Part shown: positions 1-8,855 of the stretch, one piece after another
Layout of the letters: every line of letters begins with the position of its first letter
How positions within the stretch are numbered: the first letter of the stretch is position 1
Assembly: GCF_020216065.1 (NCBI RefSeq)
Contig: NZ_JAIWNA010000006.1
Coordinates: 124,001 to 188,000, forward strand
DNA: 64,000 bases
Direction of reading: 5' to 3'
Origin: Nocardia rosealba
Lineage (GTDB): Bacteria; Actinomycetota; Actinomycetes; Mycobacteriales; Mycobacteriaceae
Program-made: the position numbers and the translations under genes
Notes under the pieces: generated by a model
Database searches by the model: none
Seen by the model: only the letters and a program-made list of their open reading frames with translations
Told to the model about the DNA's origin: nothing

Positions 1-2076
1 ATGTGGCAGTGGATGATGCGGATCACCGCTTACGCCGACCGCCTCGTCGACGACCTGGACGAGCTGGACTGGCCCGACAACGTGAAGTCCATGCAGCGCA
101 ACTGGATCGGGCGTTCGCGCGGTGCGCAGGTGCGTTTCGACGCGCCCGAGGGCGAGACGATCGAGGTGTTCACCACCCGGCCCGACACCCTGTTCGGCGC
201 CACCTATGTGGTGCTCGCGCCGGAACACGAGCTGGTCGACAAGCTGACCGCCGCCGCCTGGCCCGCCGACACCGACACCCGCTGGACCAACGACAGCGCC
301 ACGCCGGCGGAAGCCGTTGCGGCGTACCGGAAGTCGATCGCGGCCAAGTCGGATCTGGAGCGGCAGGAGAACAAGGAGAAGACCGGCGTCTTCCTCGGCT
401 CCTACGCCACCAACCCCGCCGACGGCAGCCAGGTGCCGATCTTCATCGCCGACTACGTGCTGAGCGGCTACGGCACCGGCGCCATCATGGCGGTGCCCGG
501 CCACGACCAGCGTGACTGGGACTTCGCCACCACCCTCGGCCTGCCGATCGTGGAGGTCATCTCCGGCGGCGACATCACCGAGGCGGCCTGGTCGGGTGAG
601 GGCGAGCTGGTGAATTCCGGCTTCCTGAACGGTCTTTCGGTCGACGAGGCGAAGGCTGCCATGATCGGCCATCTCGAAGCCGAGGGCCACGGCACCGGCA
701 CCATCCAGTACAAGCTGCGCGACTGGCTGTTCGCGCGGCAGCGGTACTGGGGTGAGCCGTTCCCCATCGTCTACGACGCCGATGGTGTCGCGCACGCCCT
801 GCCGGAATCCATGCTGCCCGTGGAACTTCCGGAGATGGCGGACTTCGCGCCGGTCACCTTCGATCCCGACGACGCGAACTCCGAGCCGTCCCCGCCGCTG
901 GCCAAGGCCACCGACTGGGTGAACGTGGAACTCGACCTGGGTGACGGCCCCAAGCAGTACCGCCGCGACACCAATGTCATGCCCAACTGGGCGGGTAGCT
1001 CCTGGTACCAGCTGCGCTACGCCGACCCGACCAATACCGAGACGTTCTGCGCCGAGGAGAACGAGAAGTACTGGCTCGGCCCGCGCACCGACAAGCACGG
1101 CCCGAACGACCCGGGTGGTGTCGACCTGTACGTCGGCGGTGTCGAGCACGCGGTGCTGCACCTGCTCTACGCGCGGTTCTGGCAGAAGGTGCTGTTCGAC
1201 CTGGGTGATGTGTCGAGCAGCGAGCCCTACCGCCGCCTCTACAACCAGGGTTATGTGCAGGGTTACGCCTACACCGACGAGCGCGGTGCGTACGTGCCCG
1301 CCGCCGAGGTGGTGGAGCGGGACTCGAAGTTCTTCTGGACCGGTCCCGACGGTGTCGAGATCGAGGTTTCCCAGGAATACGGCAAGATCGGCAAGTCGCT
1401 GAAGAACGCCATCTCCCCCGACGAGATGTGCGACCTGTACGGCGCCGACACCTTCCGGTTCTACGAGATGTCGATGGGCCCGTTGGACACCTCGCGTCCG
1501 TGGGCGACCAAGGACGTCGTCGGCGCGCACCGGTTCCTGCAGCGGGTGTGGCGACTGGTGGTCGACGAGGAGACCGGCGCGGTGAAGGCCACCGACGCCG
1601 CACCGTCCGACGAGACGCTGCGCCTGGTGCACCGCACCATCGCCGGTGTAGACGAGGATCTGGCCGCCCTGCGCGACAACACGGCGGGCGCGAAGCTGAT
1701 CGAGCTGACCAACCACCTGACCAAGAACTACCCCGACGGCGCACCGCGCGCGGCCGTGGAACCCCTGGTCCTGATGCTCGCTCCGCTGGCGCCTCACATC
1801 GCCGAGGAACTGTGGGAACGGCTGGGCCACAACGCTTCCCTGGCCCATGGTCCGTTCCCCACCGCCGATCCGGCGCTGCTCGTGGCGGATTCGGTGGAGT
1901 ACCCGATTCAGGTGAAGGGCAAGGTGCGCAGCCGGATCCAGGTGCCCGCCGACGCCGACCCGGCCGCGATCGAGGCAGCCGCGCTGGCCGACGAGAAGGT
2001 CGTGGCACTGCTCGAGGGCGCGGCCCCGCGCAAGGTGATCGTGGTGCCCGGCAAGATGGTGAACATCGTGCCGTAG
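1..2076 (+). CDS. leuS: Leucyl-tRNA synthetase, C-terminal 691 residues (5' end outside window)
   Basis: Class I aminoacyl-tRNA synthetase that charges tRNA-Leu in the cytoplasm. The frame is open from base 1. The first Met lies inside a conserved stretch (MWQWMMRITAYADRL), so the gene is cut by the window edge: the N-terminal Rossmann part with the HIGH motif is missing. The CP1 editing domain is visible (TTRPDTLFGATYVV near residue 58; AIMAVPGHDQRDWDFA near 161), then the catalytic-core segments RDWLFARQRYWGEPF and GGVEHAVLHLLYARFW. The KMSKS loop appears as KIGKS at 462-466. The anticodon-binding and C-terminal domains follow, ending MVNIVP. The full protein in related bacteria is about 950 residues. 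A strong hairpin follows the stop. Confidence 0.97.
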   Translation: MWQWMMRITAYADRLVDDLDELDWPDNVKSMQRNWIGRSRGAQVRFDAPEGETIEVFTTRPDTLFGATYVVLAPEHELVDKLTAAAWPADTDTRWTNDSATPAEAVAAYRKSIAAKSDLERQENKEKTGVFLGSYATNPADGSQVPIFIADYVLSGYGTGAIMAVPGHDQRDWDFATTLGLPIVEVISGGDITEAAWSGEGELVNSGFLNGLSVDEAKAAMIGHLEAEGHGTGTIQYKLRDWLFARQRYWGEPFPIVYDADGVAHALPESMLPVELPEMADFAPVTFDPDDANSEPSPPLAKATDWVNVELDLGDGPKQYRRDTNVMPNWAGSSWYQLRYADPTNTETFCAEENEKYWLGPRTDKHGPNDPGGVDLYVGGVEHAVLHLLYARFWQKVLFDLGDVSSSEPYRRLYNQGYVQGYAYTDERGAYVPAAEVVERDSKFFWTGPDGVEIEVSQEYGKIGKSLKNAISPDEMCDLYGADTFRFYEMSMGPLDTSRPWATKDVVGAHRFLQRVWRLVVDEETGAVKATDAAPSDETLRLVHRTIAGVDEDLAALRDNTAGAKLIELTNHLTKNYPDGAPRAAVEPLVLMLAPLAPHIAEELWERLGHNASLAHGPFPTADPALLVADSVEYPIQVKGKVRSRIQVPADADPAAIEAAALADEKVVALLEGAAPRKVIVVPGKMVNIVP

Positions 2077-2090
2077 CCGTTGAGCTACCG

Positions 2091-2127
2091 ATGGGCCGGC
2101 GAGTTCTGTTCTCGCCGGCCCATTTTC
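2091..2127. terminator. Rho-independent terminator after leuS
   Basis: A perfect 13-bp stem (2091-2103 with 2111-2123), loop TTCTGTT, is followed by TTTT. It lies between leuS and the convergent deacetylase gene, so it can serve both strands. Confidence 0.85.
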
Positions 2128-2128
2128 G

Positions 2129-2932
2129 TCAGGCTCGGACCTCGAGAACGTCGTTCAGCGTGACCAGCGACAGGTTGCGCTCGCGGATGATGTCGACGAG
2201 TTGCCCGTAGCAGTGGGTGACCGGCGGGAAGTTGGCGTGGCCGATGATGATGGTCTGCGCGGCGAAGTACTTTCGGGCGCACTCCATCAGGTACTCCTCG
2301 GTGATGAGACCCGAGTCGGACAGGGAGCCGTACCACATGGTCGGCACGGTGTAGCCGAGGTCGGCGGCGATCTTGTCGACCGTGGCGTTGTGATAGCCGA
2401 AGGGCGGACGGTAGTACGGGGTGCCGTCGACACCGAAGTTGTTGTGCAGGAATGTTTTCGTGCGGCTCAGCTGGTCGACGACCCCGTCGGCGCCGATCTT
2501 GGTGAGTGCCTCGTGGCTCCAGGTGTGGTTGCCCAGCTGGATCTGACCGGAGTCGACCAGCGGGCGCAGGGCATCGCGGTGGATGGTCCAGGCCTCGAAC
2601 GAACCGGTGACGAAGAAGGTGAAGCGGGCGCCGGTGTCCTCGGCCCACTTGATGTAGGCGCCGACCACCTCCGGGCTCGCGCCGTCGTCGACGGTGAGGG
2701 CCATGCTGGTGCCCTGGCCTGGCAGGGCGGTGATGGTCTCGGCGCCGATGATCGACTTCGGACCGGCGGGCGGCGGGGGCAGTGCCGGTCGCGGCGGCGC
2801 CGGTGCGGGCGGCGGTGGGACAGGCACGACCGCCTCGCCCACGGGCGCGGTCTCGCCGCCCGCACTCGCACAACCGGCCAGTGCCCCGACCGTCCCCGCG
2901 GCGAGCAAGGTCAGCATTCGACGTCTGTCCAT
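2129..2932 (-). CDS. Polysaccharide deacetylase family lipoprotein (NodB domain)
   Basis: Likely a cell-envelope carbohydrate esterase that removes N-acetyl groups from a polysaccharide or peptidoglycan; the substrate is unknown. The start chosen is the ATG at 2932, with GAGGAG six bases upstream. The product is 267 residues and begins MDRRRML, followed by a hydrophobic stretch and lipobox LAGC (Cys21), so it is probably a lipoprotein. A Pro-rich linker follows. NodB motifs are intact: VDDG (D82, D83), GNHTWSH (H136, H140, the metal-binding pair) and YRPPFGYHN. An in-frame extension to 3031 exists but would bury the signal peptide. It stands alone between a terminator and a long inverted repeat. 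Confidence 0.88.
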   Translation of the reverse strand: MDRRRMLTLLAAGTVGALAGCASAGGETAPVGEAVVPVPPPPAPAPPRPALPPPPAGPKSIIGAETITALPGQGTSMALTVDDGASPEVVGAYIKWAEDTGARFTFFVTGSFEAWTIHRDALRPLVDSGQIQLGNHTWSHEALTKIGADGVVDQLSRTKTFLHNNFGVDGTPYYRPPFGYHNATVDKIAADLGYTVPTMWYGSLSDSGLITEEYLMECARKYFAAQTIIIGHANFPPVTHCYGQLVDIIRERNLSLVTLNDVLEVRA

Positions 2933-3049
2933 CCACTCCTCCTCGAGACCACATCGGCACAGCTCAGCGGACCGTAACCCGAGATTCCCTCGAGCAGAAG
3001 AACCAGGGAGCACATTTGGACGAACACCCATGCTCAGCAGGCCTGTCCT

Positions 3050-3141
3050 GTTCTCGGCGCGCCTCCGACTCTGGACTGACCGGAGGGCGCGACGAAGGAG
3101 TGCCCGGAGGGAGGGAAGAGGCGGAGTCGAGCGCCGAGAAC
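3050..3141. repeat. Long imperfect inverted repeat with GCGACGAAGGAG loop core, copy 1
   Basis: The 11-bp arms GTTCTCGGCGC (3050-3060) and GCGCCGAGAAC (3131-3141) pair perfectly. The next 11 or so bases inward pair with a few mismatches (GCCTCCGACTC against GACTCCGCCTC). The interior carries GGGC, GCGACGAAGGAG, T, GCCC, a smaller hairpin around a purine-rich core. It sits in the 231-bp gap between the deacetylase start and the SDR stop. The same 12-base core is found in the loop of a second inverted repeat at 26797-26889. Confidence 0.6.
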
Positions 3142-3163
3142 CGCGGCGCCAGCCGCCAATGTT

Positions 3164-3853
3164 TCAGCGCGGGCGAAGAACGATCTCCGTCGGATGCGCG
3201 TCGCGCGGAGTGTCGACGGCGTTTCGTACCGCCCGCGCCACCGTCTCGGCGGTCAGGAATTCCTCCGGACGGTACTCACGCCCTTCATCGGCCACGATCG
3301 CCTGCTGCATATCCGTATCGATGCGCCCGGGAAACACCGAGGTGACGCGCAACTGCGGCTCCTCCAGACGCAACGCGTCCGCGAAGGCCCGCAACCCGAA
3401 CTTGCTCGCCGCGTACGAACCCCACCCCGCGTTGGCCCGCAGGCCCGCACCCGAATTGATCAGCACCACATGCCCGTTCGCGGCGCGCAGCGCGGGAAGC
3501 AGCAGCCTGGTGAGTTCGGCGACGGCGATCAGATTCACCTCGAGGGTGTTTCGCCACTGGTCGAGCGAGGTTTCGGCGACGGTGCCGAGGTCGGCGATGC
3601 CCGCGTTGTGCACGAGCACGTCGAGCCGCTCGATGCGCGCGGCGGCCTCGGCGACAGCCGGATAGTCGGTGAGCGGCACCGGCCAACCGGTCGCGCCCGG
3701 CAGCTCGTCCAGGATCGACGTGAGCGCGTCGGCGGAGCGGGCGCCGAGCAGCAGATCGTAGGTCGGCGCGAGCTCGCGGGCGATGGCGGCGCCGAGGCCG
3801 CGGCTCGCGCCGGTGATGAGGGCAATCGGGGCGGGAGTACTTGTCACCGTCAT
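3164..3853 (-). CDS. SDR family NAD(P)-dependent oxidoreductase
   Basis: A short-chain dehydrogenase/reductase of unknown substrate. The product from ATG 3853 is 229 residues, short for the family (usually about 250). Near the N-terminus is the cofactor-binding motif TGASRGLGAAIA. The NAG-type motif (VHNAGIADLG) is followed by a catalytic Ser region (VVLINSGAGLRANAG) and the YxxxK pair in GSYAASKFGLRAFA. The motif set is complete, so activity is likely. An in-frame extension to 4006 has no family resemblance and was not used. It is transcribed away from the divergent membrane-protein gene at 3938. Confidence 0.9.
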   Translation of the reverse strand: MTVTSTPAPIALITGASRGLGAAIARELAPTYDLLLGARSADALTSILDELPGATGWPVPLTDYPAVAEAAARIERLDVLVHNAGIADLGTVAETSLDQWRNTLEVNLIAVAELTRLLLPALRAANGHVVLINSGAGLRANAGWGSYAASKFGLRAFADALRLEEPQLRVTSVFPGRIDTDMQQAIVADEGREYRPEEFLTAETVARAVRNAVDTPRDAHPTEIVLRPR

Positions 3854-3937
3854 AGGCCCCACGCTAATCCGGCGCGTCGACGCCGACACCTGTGCGTTCC
3901 TCGGGCGGATGTCGGCGTGCACTAGTACCGTCGCACT

Positions 3938-4483
3938 ATGACCGATCCCCGGTACAACTACGGACCCTCGGACCCGCAGTATCCGCAGCAGCAGGGCCAG
4001 CCGCACTACGGCCAGGGCCAGTACGCCCCGCAGCCGGGCGAACCCCAGGAGCCCAAGGTCAATGTGGGCAAGCTGTGGGCGGGCGGCATCGGGACGGCCG
4101 TCGTCGCCGCGCTGCTCGCGGTCGTCGCGATCATGCTCGTGCGCGGTGTGCTCGGCATCGCGATCCTCTCCCCGGAGGGTGCCGGCGCCTACGGCACCGT
4201 CTCCACCACGTCGTATGCCGTCGCCGCCGCCGGTGCCGCCCTGCTGGCCACCGCGCTGCTGATGGTGCTGCTGCTGGCGATGCCGAGTCCGATGACGTTC
4301 TTCACCTGGATCTGCCTGTTGCTCACGGCCGTGGCGGTGATCCTGCCGTTCACCTTCGTCGCCGATATCGAGGCCAAGATCGCGACCGCGGTCATCAACC
4401 TGGTGCTCGGGTTGTGCATCACCACCATGCTCAGTTCGGTCGGCACGGCGTCGCAGAATGTCACCCGCGAGACCGGGTACTGA
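3938..4483 (+). CDS. Four-helix membrane protein with Pro/Gln/Tyr-rich N-terminus (DUF6069-like)
   Basis: A 181-residue protein. Residues 1-45 are hydrophilic and rich in Pro, Gln, Gly and Tyr (YPQQQGQPHYGQGQYAPQP), as in many cytoplasmic tails of actinobacterial membrane proteins. Four hydrophobic segments follow (about 48-78, 88-112, 115-140 and 148-165). The general arrangement resembles DUF6069 proteins, but no catalytic motif is visible and no function is assigned. It precedes the hydrolase gene by 54 bp on the same strand, so co-transcription is possible. Confidence 0.75.
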   Translation: MTDPRYNYGPSDPQYPQQQGQPHYGQGQYAPQPGEPQEPKVNVGKLWAGGIGTAVVAALLAVVAIMLVRGVLGIAILSPEGAGAYGTVSTTSYAVAAAGAALLATALLMVLLLAMPSPMTFFTWICLLLTAVAVILPFTFVADIEAKIATAVINLVLGLCITTMLSSVGTASQNVTRETGY

Positions 4484-4537
4484 TCGTCACAGTCATGTCG
4501 GGATGCCATCGGTGCTGCTCCGCCGCAGAATAGGGAG

Positions 4538-5878
4538 ATGACCGACCCGGGTTTCACCCCCACGCAGCTCGCGGCACGCGCCGCCTACCTTCTGCGCGGC
4601 AACGACCTGGGCACCATGACCAGTGCCGCGCCGCGCCTGTATCCGCACATGTGGAGCTGGGACGCGGCCTTCGTCGCGGTCGGGCTCGCGCCGTTGAGCG
4701 TGGAGCGGGCGGTCGTCGAACTCGACACGCTGCTGTCGGCGCAGTGGAAGAACGGGATGATCCCGCACATCGTGTTCGCCAACGGTGTCGACGGGTATTT
4801 CCCCGGGCCCGCGCGTTGGGAGTGCCGCAGGCTGGCCGCCAACGCCCCGGAGGGGCCCGACACCTCCGGCATCACCCAGCCACCGGTGCACGCCATCGCC
4901 GTGCAGCGCATTCTCGACCATTCGCGCAGGCACGGGCGTTCCACGCGGGCGGTGGCGCAGGAGTTCCTGAATCGGCGGTGGCCGGATCTGGTGCGCTGGC
5001 ACCGGTGGCTCGCCCATGCGCGCGACCCCAAGGAAAATGGCCGGATCACGCTGTACCACGGGTGGGAATCCGGCATGGACAACTCGCCGCGCTGGGACCG
5101 CGCCTACGCCAATGTCGTTCCCGGCGTGGATCTTCCGCCGTATCGCCGGGCCGACACCGTCGTCATCTCCGACCCGACCCAACGTCCGAGCGATCGTGAG
5201 TACGACCGGTACCTGTGGTTGGTCGAACAGATGCGGCGCGCCAACTACGACGACTTCCAGCTCACCTCGGTGATGAGTTTCGCCGTGGAGGACGTGTTCG
5301 TCTCCGCGATCTTCGCGCTGGCCTGCGAGGTGCTCGCCGATATCGGCGAGGAGTACAAGCAGCCGCATGCCGACGTGCGGGAACTGCACGGCTGGGCGGC
5401 GCGCTTCCGCAAGGGTGTGGCGGCCACGGCCGATGAACGGACCGGTGCCGCAAAGGATTACGACGTGCGGTTGGGCCGGTGGATCAGTACCGAGACGCTG
5501 GCCATGTTCGCGCCGCTGATCTCGGGCGGCCTGTCCCGGCCCGCCGAACGCGCCCTGCTCAACACCTTCGAGGGCCCACGATTCTGCGGCCACCCCGACC
5601 TGCGCTACGCCCTCCCGCCCTCGACTTCCCCTGTCGCCAAGGATTTCCGGCCCCGGGAATACTGGCGCGGCCCCGTCTGGCCGGTCATGAGCTGGCTGTT
5701 CTCGTGGGCCTTCGCCCGCCGAGGTTGGGCCGAACGCTCCTACCTTCTGCGCGCCGAGGGTCTGCGCCAAGCCGCCGACGGCAGCTTCGCCGAGTACTAC
5801 GAACCTTTCACCGGCGCCCCGTTGGGCAGCATGCAACAGTCCTGGACGGCCGCCTCGGTCCTCGACTGGCTGGGCTAG
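4538..5878 (+). CDS. Probable glucosylglycerate hydrolase (GH63-like)
   Basis: The 446-residue length and the opening pattern (RGNDLGTMTSAAPRLYPHMWSWDAAF) match mycobacterial glucosylglycerate hydrolase, which splits the compatible solute glucosylglycerate to glucose and glycerate and has been tied to recovery from nitrogen limitation. Acidic residues expected in the active site are present: Asp42 in WSWDAAF, the Asp of ESGMDNSPRWD near residue 180, and the Glu of FAEYYEPFTG near 418. Aromatic WPVMSW and PREYWRGPVW segments are typical of these (alpha/alpha)6-barrel enzymes. A mannosylglycerate or other glycoside hydrolase is the alternative. The stop overlaps that of the convergent pentapeptide gene within the bases CTAG. 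Confidence 0.78.
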   Translation: MTDPGFTPTQLAARAAYLLRGNDLGTMTSAAPRLYPHMWSWDAAFVAVGLAPLSVERAVVELDTLLSAQWKNGMIPHIVFANGVDGYFPGPARWECRRLAANAPEGPDTSGITQPPVHAIAVQRILDHSRRHGRSTRAVAQEFLNRRWPDLVRWHRWLAHARDPKENGRITLYHGWESGMDNSPRWDRAYANVVPGVDLPPYRRADTVVISDPTQRPSDREYDRYLWLVEQMRRANYDDFQLTSVMSFAVEDVFVSAIFALACEVLADIGEEYKQPHADVRELHGWAARFRKGVAATADERTGAAKDYDVRLGRWISTETLAMFAPLISGGLSRPAERALLNTFEGPRFCGHPDLRYALPPSTSPVAKDFRPREYWRGPVWPVMSWLFSWAFARRGWAERSYLLRAEGLRQAADGSFAEYYEPFTGAPLGSMQQSWTAASVLDWLG

Positions 5879-6546
5879 CTCCCGAGCTCCACCGTGATGC
5901 CGAGTTCGCGGGCCAGCGTGGCGGCGAGCGTTTCGAGGTCGCCGCCCTGAATCGTCGCGCCACGCAACGCGGTGACCCCGTAGATGCCGGTGAGATCGCA
6001 CTCTTCGAAACGGAGATCCTGCTGGATGCGGGCTCCGGTGAACCGCGCACCCGCGAGATTGCAGCGTTCGAAGCGCACATTGCGGAAGTCGGTGCGCTGG
6101 AAGTCGGCCTGGCGCAGATCGCAATCCCGGAAAACGACCTTGCTCAAACGGGATTCGGCGAACGAGGCCATGTCGGCCCGCGTCGACTCCACGAGCACGT
6201 CACGCAGAACCCCTGCGGTCCACGACAACCCGGTGATCCGGCCGTTGCCGACCACACTCTCGAACATCGAGGAATCATCGGCCTGCACATTCGCCAGATC
6301 GCACACCTGCAATTCCGATTCCGCGATGGTGGCCTGCCGCAACAAGGTCGGGAACCGCACACTCACGAACCGGCACCCCTCGGCACCGAACCCGTACACC
6401 TGCGCATCGGCGAAATCGACGTCCCGATACTCGACCCCGGAAACCTCACCTTCCCCGACCGGATCGTCATCAGGCGAAACCGCGGCCCGCAACTCCCCCA
6501 GCACCGCCACCCCTGGCTCGAACCGCACCCGCCTACCCACCTTCAC
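5875..6546 (-). CDS. Pentapeptide-repeat protein
   Basis: 223 residues. From about residue 35 to 200 the protein repeats the A(D/N)LXX-type five-residue pattern (for example DLRQADFQRTDFRNVRFERC and CNLAGARFTGARI), which folds as a right-handed quadrilateral beta-helix. Such proteins include DNA mimics that protect gyrase from quinolones (MfpA/Qnr), but most have no known role. This one has a non-repeat N-terminus and irregular coils, so a gyrase link is not claimed. The start ATG is at 6546. The gene ends within the stop codon of the convergent hydrolase gene, leaving no room for a terminator between them. Confidence 0.85.
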   Translation of the reverse strand: MKVGRRVRFEPGVAVLGELRAAVSPDDDPVGEGEVSGVEYRDVDFADAQVYGFGAEGCRFVSVRFPTLLRQATIAESELQVCDLANVQADDSSMFESVVGNGRITGLSWTAGVLRDVLVESTRADMASFAESRLSKVVFRDCDLRQADFQRTDFRNVRFERCNLAGARFTGARIQQDLRFEECDLTGIYGVTALRGATIQGGDLETLAATLARELGITVELGS

Positions 6547-6624
6547 ACCACTCCCATCGCCGCCGTGCGCCCCAACATACGTCCACCCACCGACGAGTCC
6601 TGATCCGGCGGCGAGGACATGACA

Positions 6625-6656
6625 AAGCCGCTACCCGCCCAGTCGGGTAGCGGCTT
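6625..6656. terminator. Hairpin downstream of the phoX-type gene
   Basis: A perfect 13-bp stem (6625-6637 with 6644-6656), loop CCCAGT, lies just past the stop of the minus-strand phosphatase gene. The following T-tract on the minus strand is short, so this is a probable terminator rather than a textbook one. Confidence 0.7.
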
Positions 6657-6683
6657 CGTCAGCAGATCGGGTGTCGGCGCGGG

Positions 6684-8732
6684 TTAGACGCCGATGCGAC
6701 CGCCGTTCTTCTTCCAGACCACCGCGACCGACGGGCGGGGTTGGGTGGTGCCGCCGTCGGGCCAGTTCGACAGGGGCTTGTCGACCGTGGCGTCGTCGGA
6801 CTCGCCGGGGTGCTGGACGGAGACGATGACCTGCTTCTCGGTGATGATCGGACCGCAGGTCTCGCCGCCGCGGGGGACGGTGAGGAACTGTTTGGTCTCA
6901 CCGCGGTTGGGACCGTCGAGGACCACGGCGAACAGGCCGTCGTTGGACTTCAGGGCGTTGCCGTCGGTGGAGATCCACAGGTTGCCGTAGGGGTCGAAGG
7001 CCAGGTTGTCGGGGCAGGAGATGGGGCTGACCTTGGACTTGTCGAAACCGCTGAAGTAGGTGTCGGCGGCGGCGGGGTCACCGCAGACCAGCAGCAGGGT
7101 CCAGGTGAACTCGGTGCCGGTGTGATTGTCGGTGAGCTCGAGGACCTGACCGTTCTTGTTCAGCTTGCGCGGGTTGGCCTCGTCGGGACCCGGCTTGCCT
7201 TCCTCGCCGCGCTTGGTGTTGTTGGTCAGCGCCACGTACACCTTGCCGGTCTTCGGGTTGGTCTCGAAGTCCTCGGGGCGGTCCATCTTGGTCGCGCCGA
7301 CCTTGTCACCGGCCAGGCGGGTGAACACGGCGACCTCTTCGGCCGACATGCCGTCGACGAACGACTTGCCCTTGCCGTCGGCGCCGGTCTCGAGCAGGCG
7401 GATCCACTCGCCCTTACCGGTGAATCCGCCGGTGGGGACCTTGCCGGAACCGTCGATCTCGGCGGCGTGGTCGCCGGTGAGCTTGGCGACGTAGAGGGTG
7501 CCCTCGTCGAGGATGGTCATGTTGTGGCGCATGCTCGACGCACCGACGCCCGGCTGCACCTTCTTGGCGGAGACGAACTTGTACATGTAGTCGAAGCGCT
7601 CGTCGTCACCGCTGTAGGCGACGACGCTGCCGTCGGCGGTGACGTGGATGGTCGCGGCCTCGTGCTTGAAGCGGCCGAGGGCGGTGTGCTTCACCGGCGC
7701 CGACGAGGCATCCCACGGATTCACCTCCACGACGTAACCGAAGCGGTTCACCTCGTTGAGTTCCTGGGTGAGATCGAAACGGGGATCGAAGTTCTCCCAG
7801 CGACGCTCCGACGCGCCACCCTCGATGCCGTAACGCTTCAGCTTCTTGGCGACATCGGCATCGGTCACCTTCTCGGCGTTGCCGAAGTACTGGTTGAAGT
7901 TCTCTTCACCGGAAAGCACGGTGCCCCACGGGGTTACCCCACCGGAGCAGTTGTTCAGGGTGCCGAGCACCTTGGTACCGGTCGGGTCGGCCTTGGTCTT
8001 CAGCAGCGCGCTCCCGGCGGCCGGACCACGCACCTCGAACTCGGTGGTCGCGGTGATGCGACGGTTGTACTTGCCGAACACCGGCTTCAGCTGACCCGAG
8101 CCGGCCTGCCCGTGTACCTCGACAACACTCAGGCCGTGCGAGGCGAGGGCGATCTCGAACTGCTCGCGGGTCGGCGCGTCCTTGTTGTAGCCGCGGAACA
8201 TCATCGGCTCGGTGCTGTACTCGTGGCTCACGACCAGCACGTACTTGTCGACCTCGCCCTCGATGGGCAGCAGGCCGGCGAAGTCGCAGTTGTAGCCGAA
8301 TTGCTTGGCGGCGGCGGCCGGAGTCTGCTTCTCGAAGTCGAAGGCGGGTGCGCCCTCGATCACCGCGTCACCCCAGCGGATCAGTACCGACTGCTCGTAG
8401 CCCTCGGGGACGACGACGGCGTCTTCCTTGTTCGGCGCGACGGGAGTGAAGCCGGTGCCGGTGCCGGGCGAGCCGGCCGAACCGGTGTCGGAGCTGTCGT
8501 CGCCACAGGCGGCGAGCACGCTCGCGGCGCCGACGGCGAGCACTGCCGCGGCGCCGCCCTTGATGAGTCCGCGACGGTTCAGCCGGGCGACGATGTCACC
8601 GAAGTACTCGCCGTCGGAGGTGTTGGGGACCTCGTGGAAGCAGGCGTTGCCGCACTTGTATTCGCAGGTGATGGCCGAGCGTGACGACTGACCGTCGTGG
8701 GTGACGAAAAGGGCGAGCGGTTTCAGACTCAC
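6684..8732 (-). CDS. PhoX-type alkaline phosphatase, Tat-exported lipoprotein
   Basis: A PhoX-family (DUF839) phosphatase of 682 residues, which releases phosphate from organic esters outside the cytoplasm. The start is a GTG at 8732 with CAGGAG upstream. The first 50 residues form an extension with Cys23, Cys27 and Cys31 (CEYKCGNACFHEVPNTS). A twin-arginine signal follows (RLNRRGLIKGG, Arg53-Arg54) and then lipobox LAAC (Cys76), so the protein should be folded before export and lipid-anchored. Family motifs include NNCSGGVTPWGTVLSGEENFNQYFG and the C-terminal CPDNLAFDPYGNLWISTDG. Characterised PhoX enzymes use iron and calcium. The 123-bp upstream gap shows no clear Pho-box-like repeat. Confidence 0.93.
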   Translation of the reverse strand: MSLKPLALFVTHDGQSSRSAITCEYKCGNACFHEVPNTSDGEYFGDIVARLNRRGLIKGGAAAVLAVGAASVLAACGDDSSDTGSAGSPGTGTGFTPVAPNKEDAVVVPEGYEQSVLIRWGDAVIEGAPAFDFEKQTPAAAAKQFGYNCDFAGLLPIEGEVDKYVLVVSHEYSTEPMMFRGYNKDAPTREQFEIALASHGLSVVEVHGQAGSGQLKPVFGKYNRRITATTEFEVRGPAAGSALLKTKADPTGTKVLGTLNNCSGGVTPWGTVLSGEENFNQYFGNAEKVTDADVAKKLKRYGIEGGASERRWENFDPRFDLTQELNEVNRFGYVVEVNPWDASSAPVKHTALGRFKHEAATIHVTADGSVVAYSGDDERFDYMYKFVSAKKVQPGVGASSMRHNMTILDEGTLYVAKLTGDHAAEIDGSGKVPTGGFTGKGEWIRLLETGADGKGKSFVDGMSAEEVAVFTRLAGDKVGATKMDRPEDFETNPKTGKVYVALTNNTKRGEEGKPGPDEANPRKLNKNGQVLELTDNHTGTEFTWTLLLVCGDPAAADTYFSGFDKSKVSPISCPDNLAFDPYGNLWISTDGNALKSNDGLFAVVLDGPNRGETKQFLTVPRGGETCGPIITEKQVIVSVQHPGESDDATVDKPLSNWPDGGTTQPRPSVAVVWKKNGGRIGV

Positions 8733-8855
8733 GGTTACTCCTGATTAGTGCGGTTTCCGGCACGGTAGGCAGCGCAGGCGAGCCGTCGGGAACGTGAAGG
8801 TGAACGCACGACCAAAACTCGGCGCGTGGGCAGCACGCGCCGAGTGGGTGGTGGG

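Noticed and set aside
6741..8684. 647-codon plus-strand frame opposite the PhoX-type gene
   Set aside because: Low-complexity Gly/Val/Leu shadow of the third-position GC bias; the minus strand has a Tat signal and PhoX motifs.
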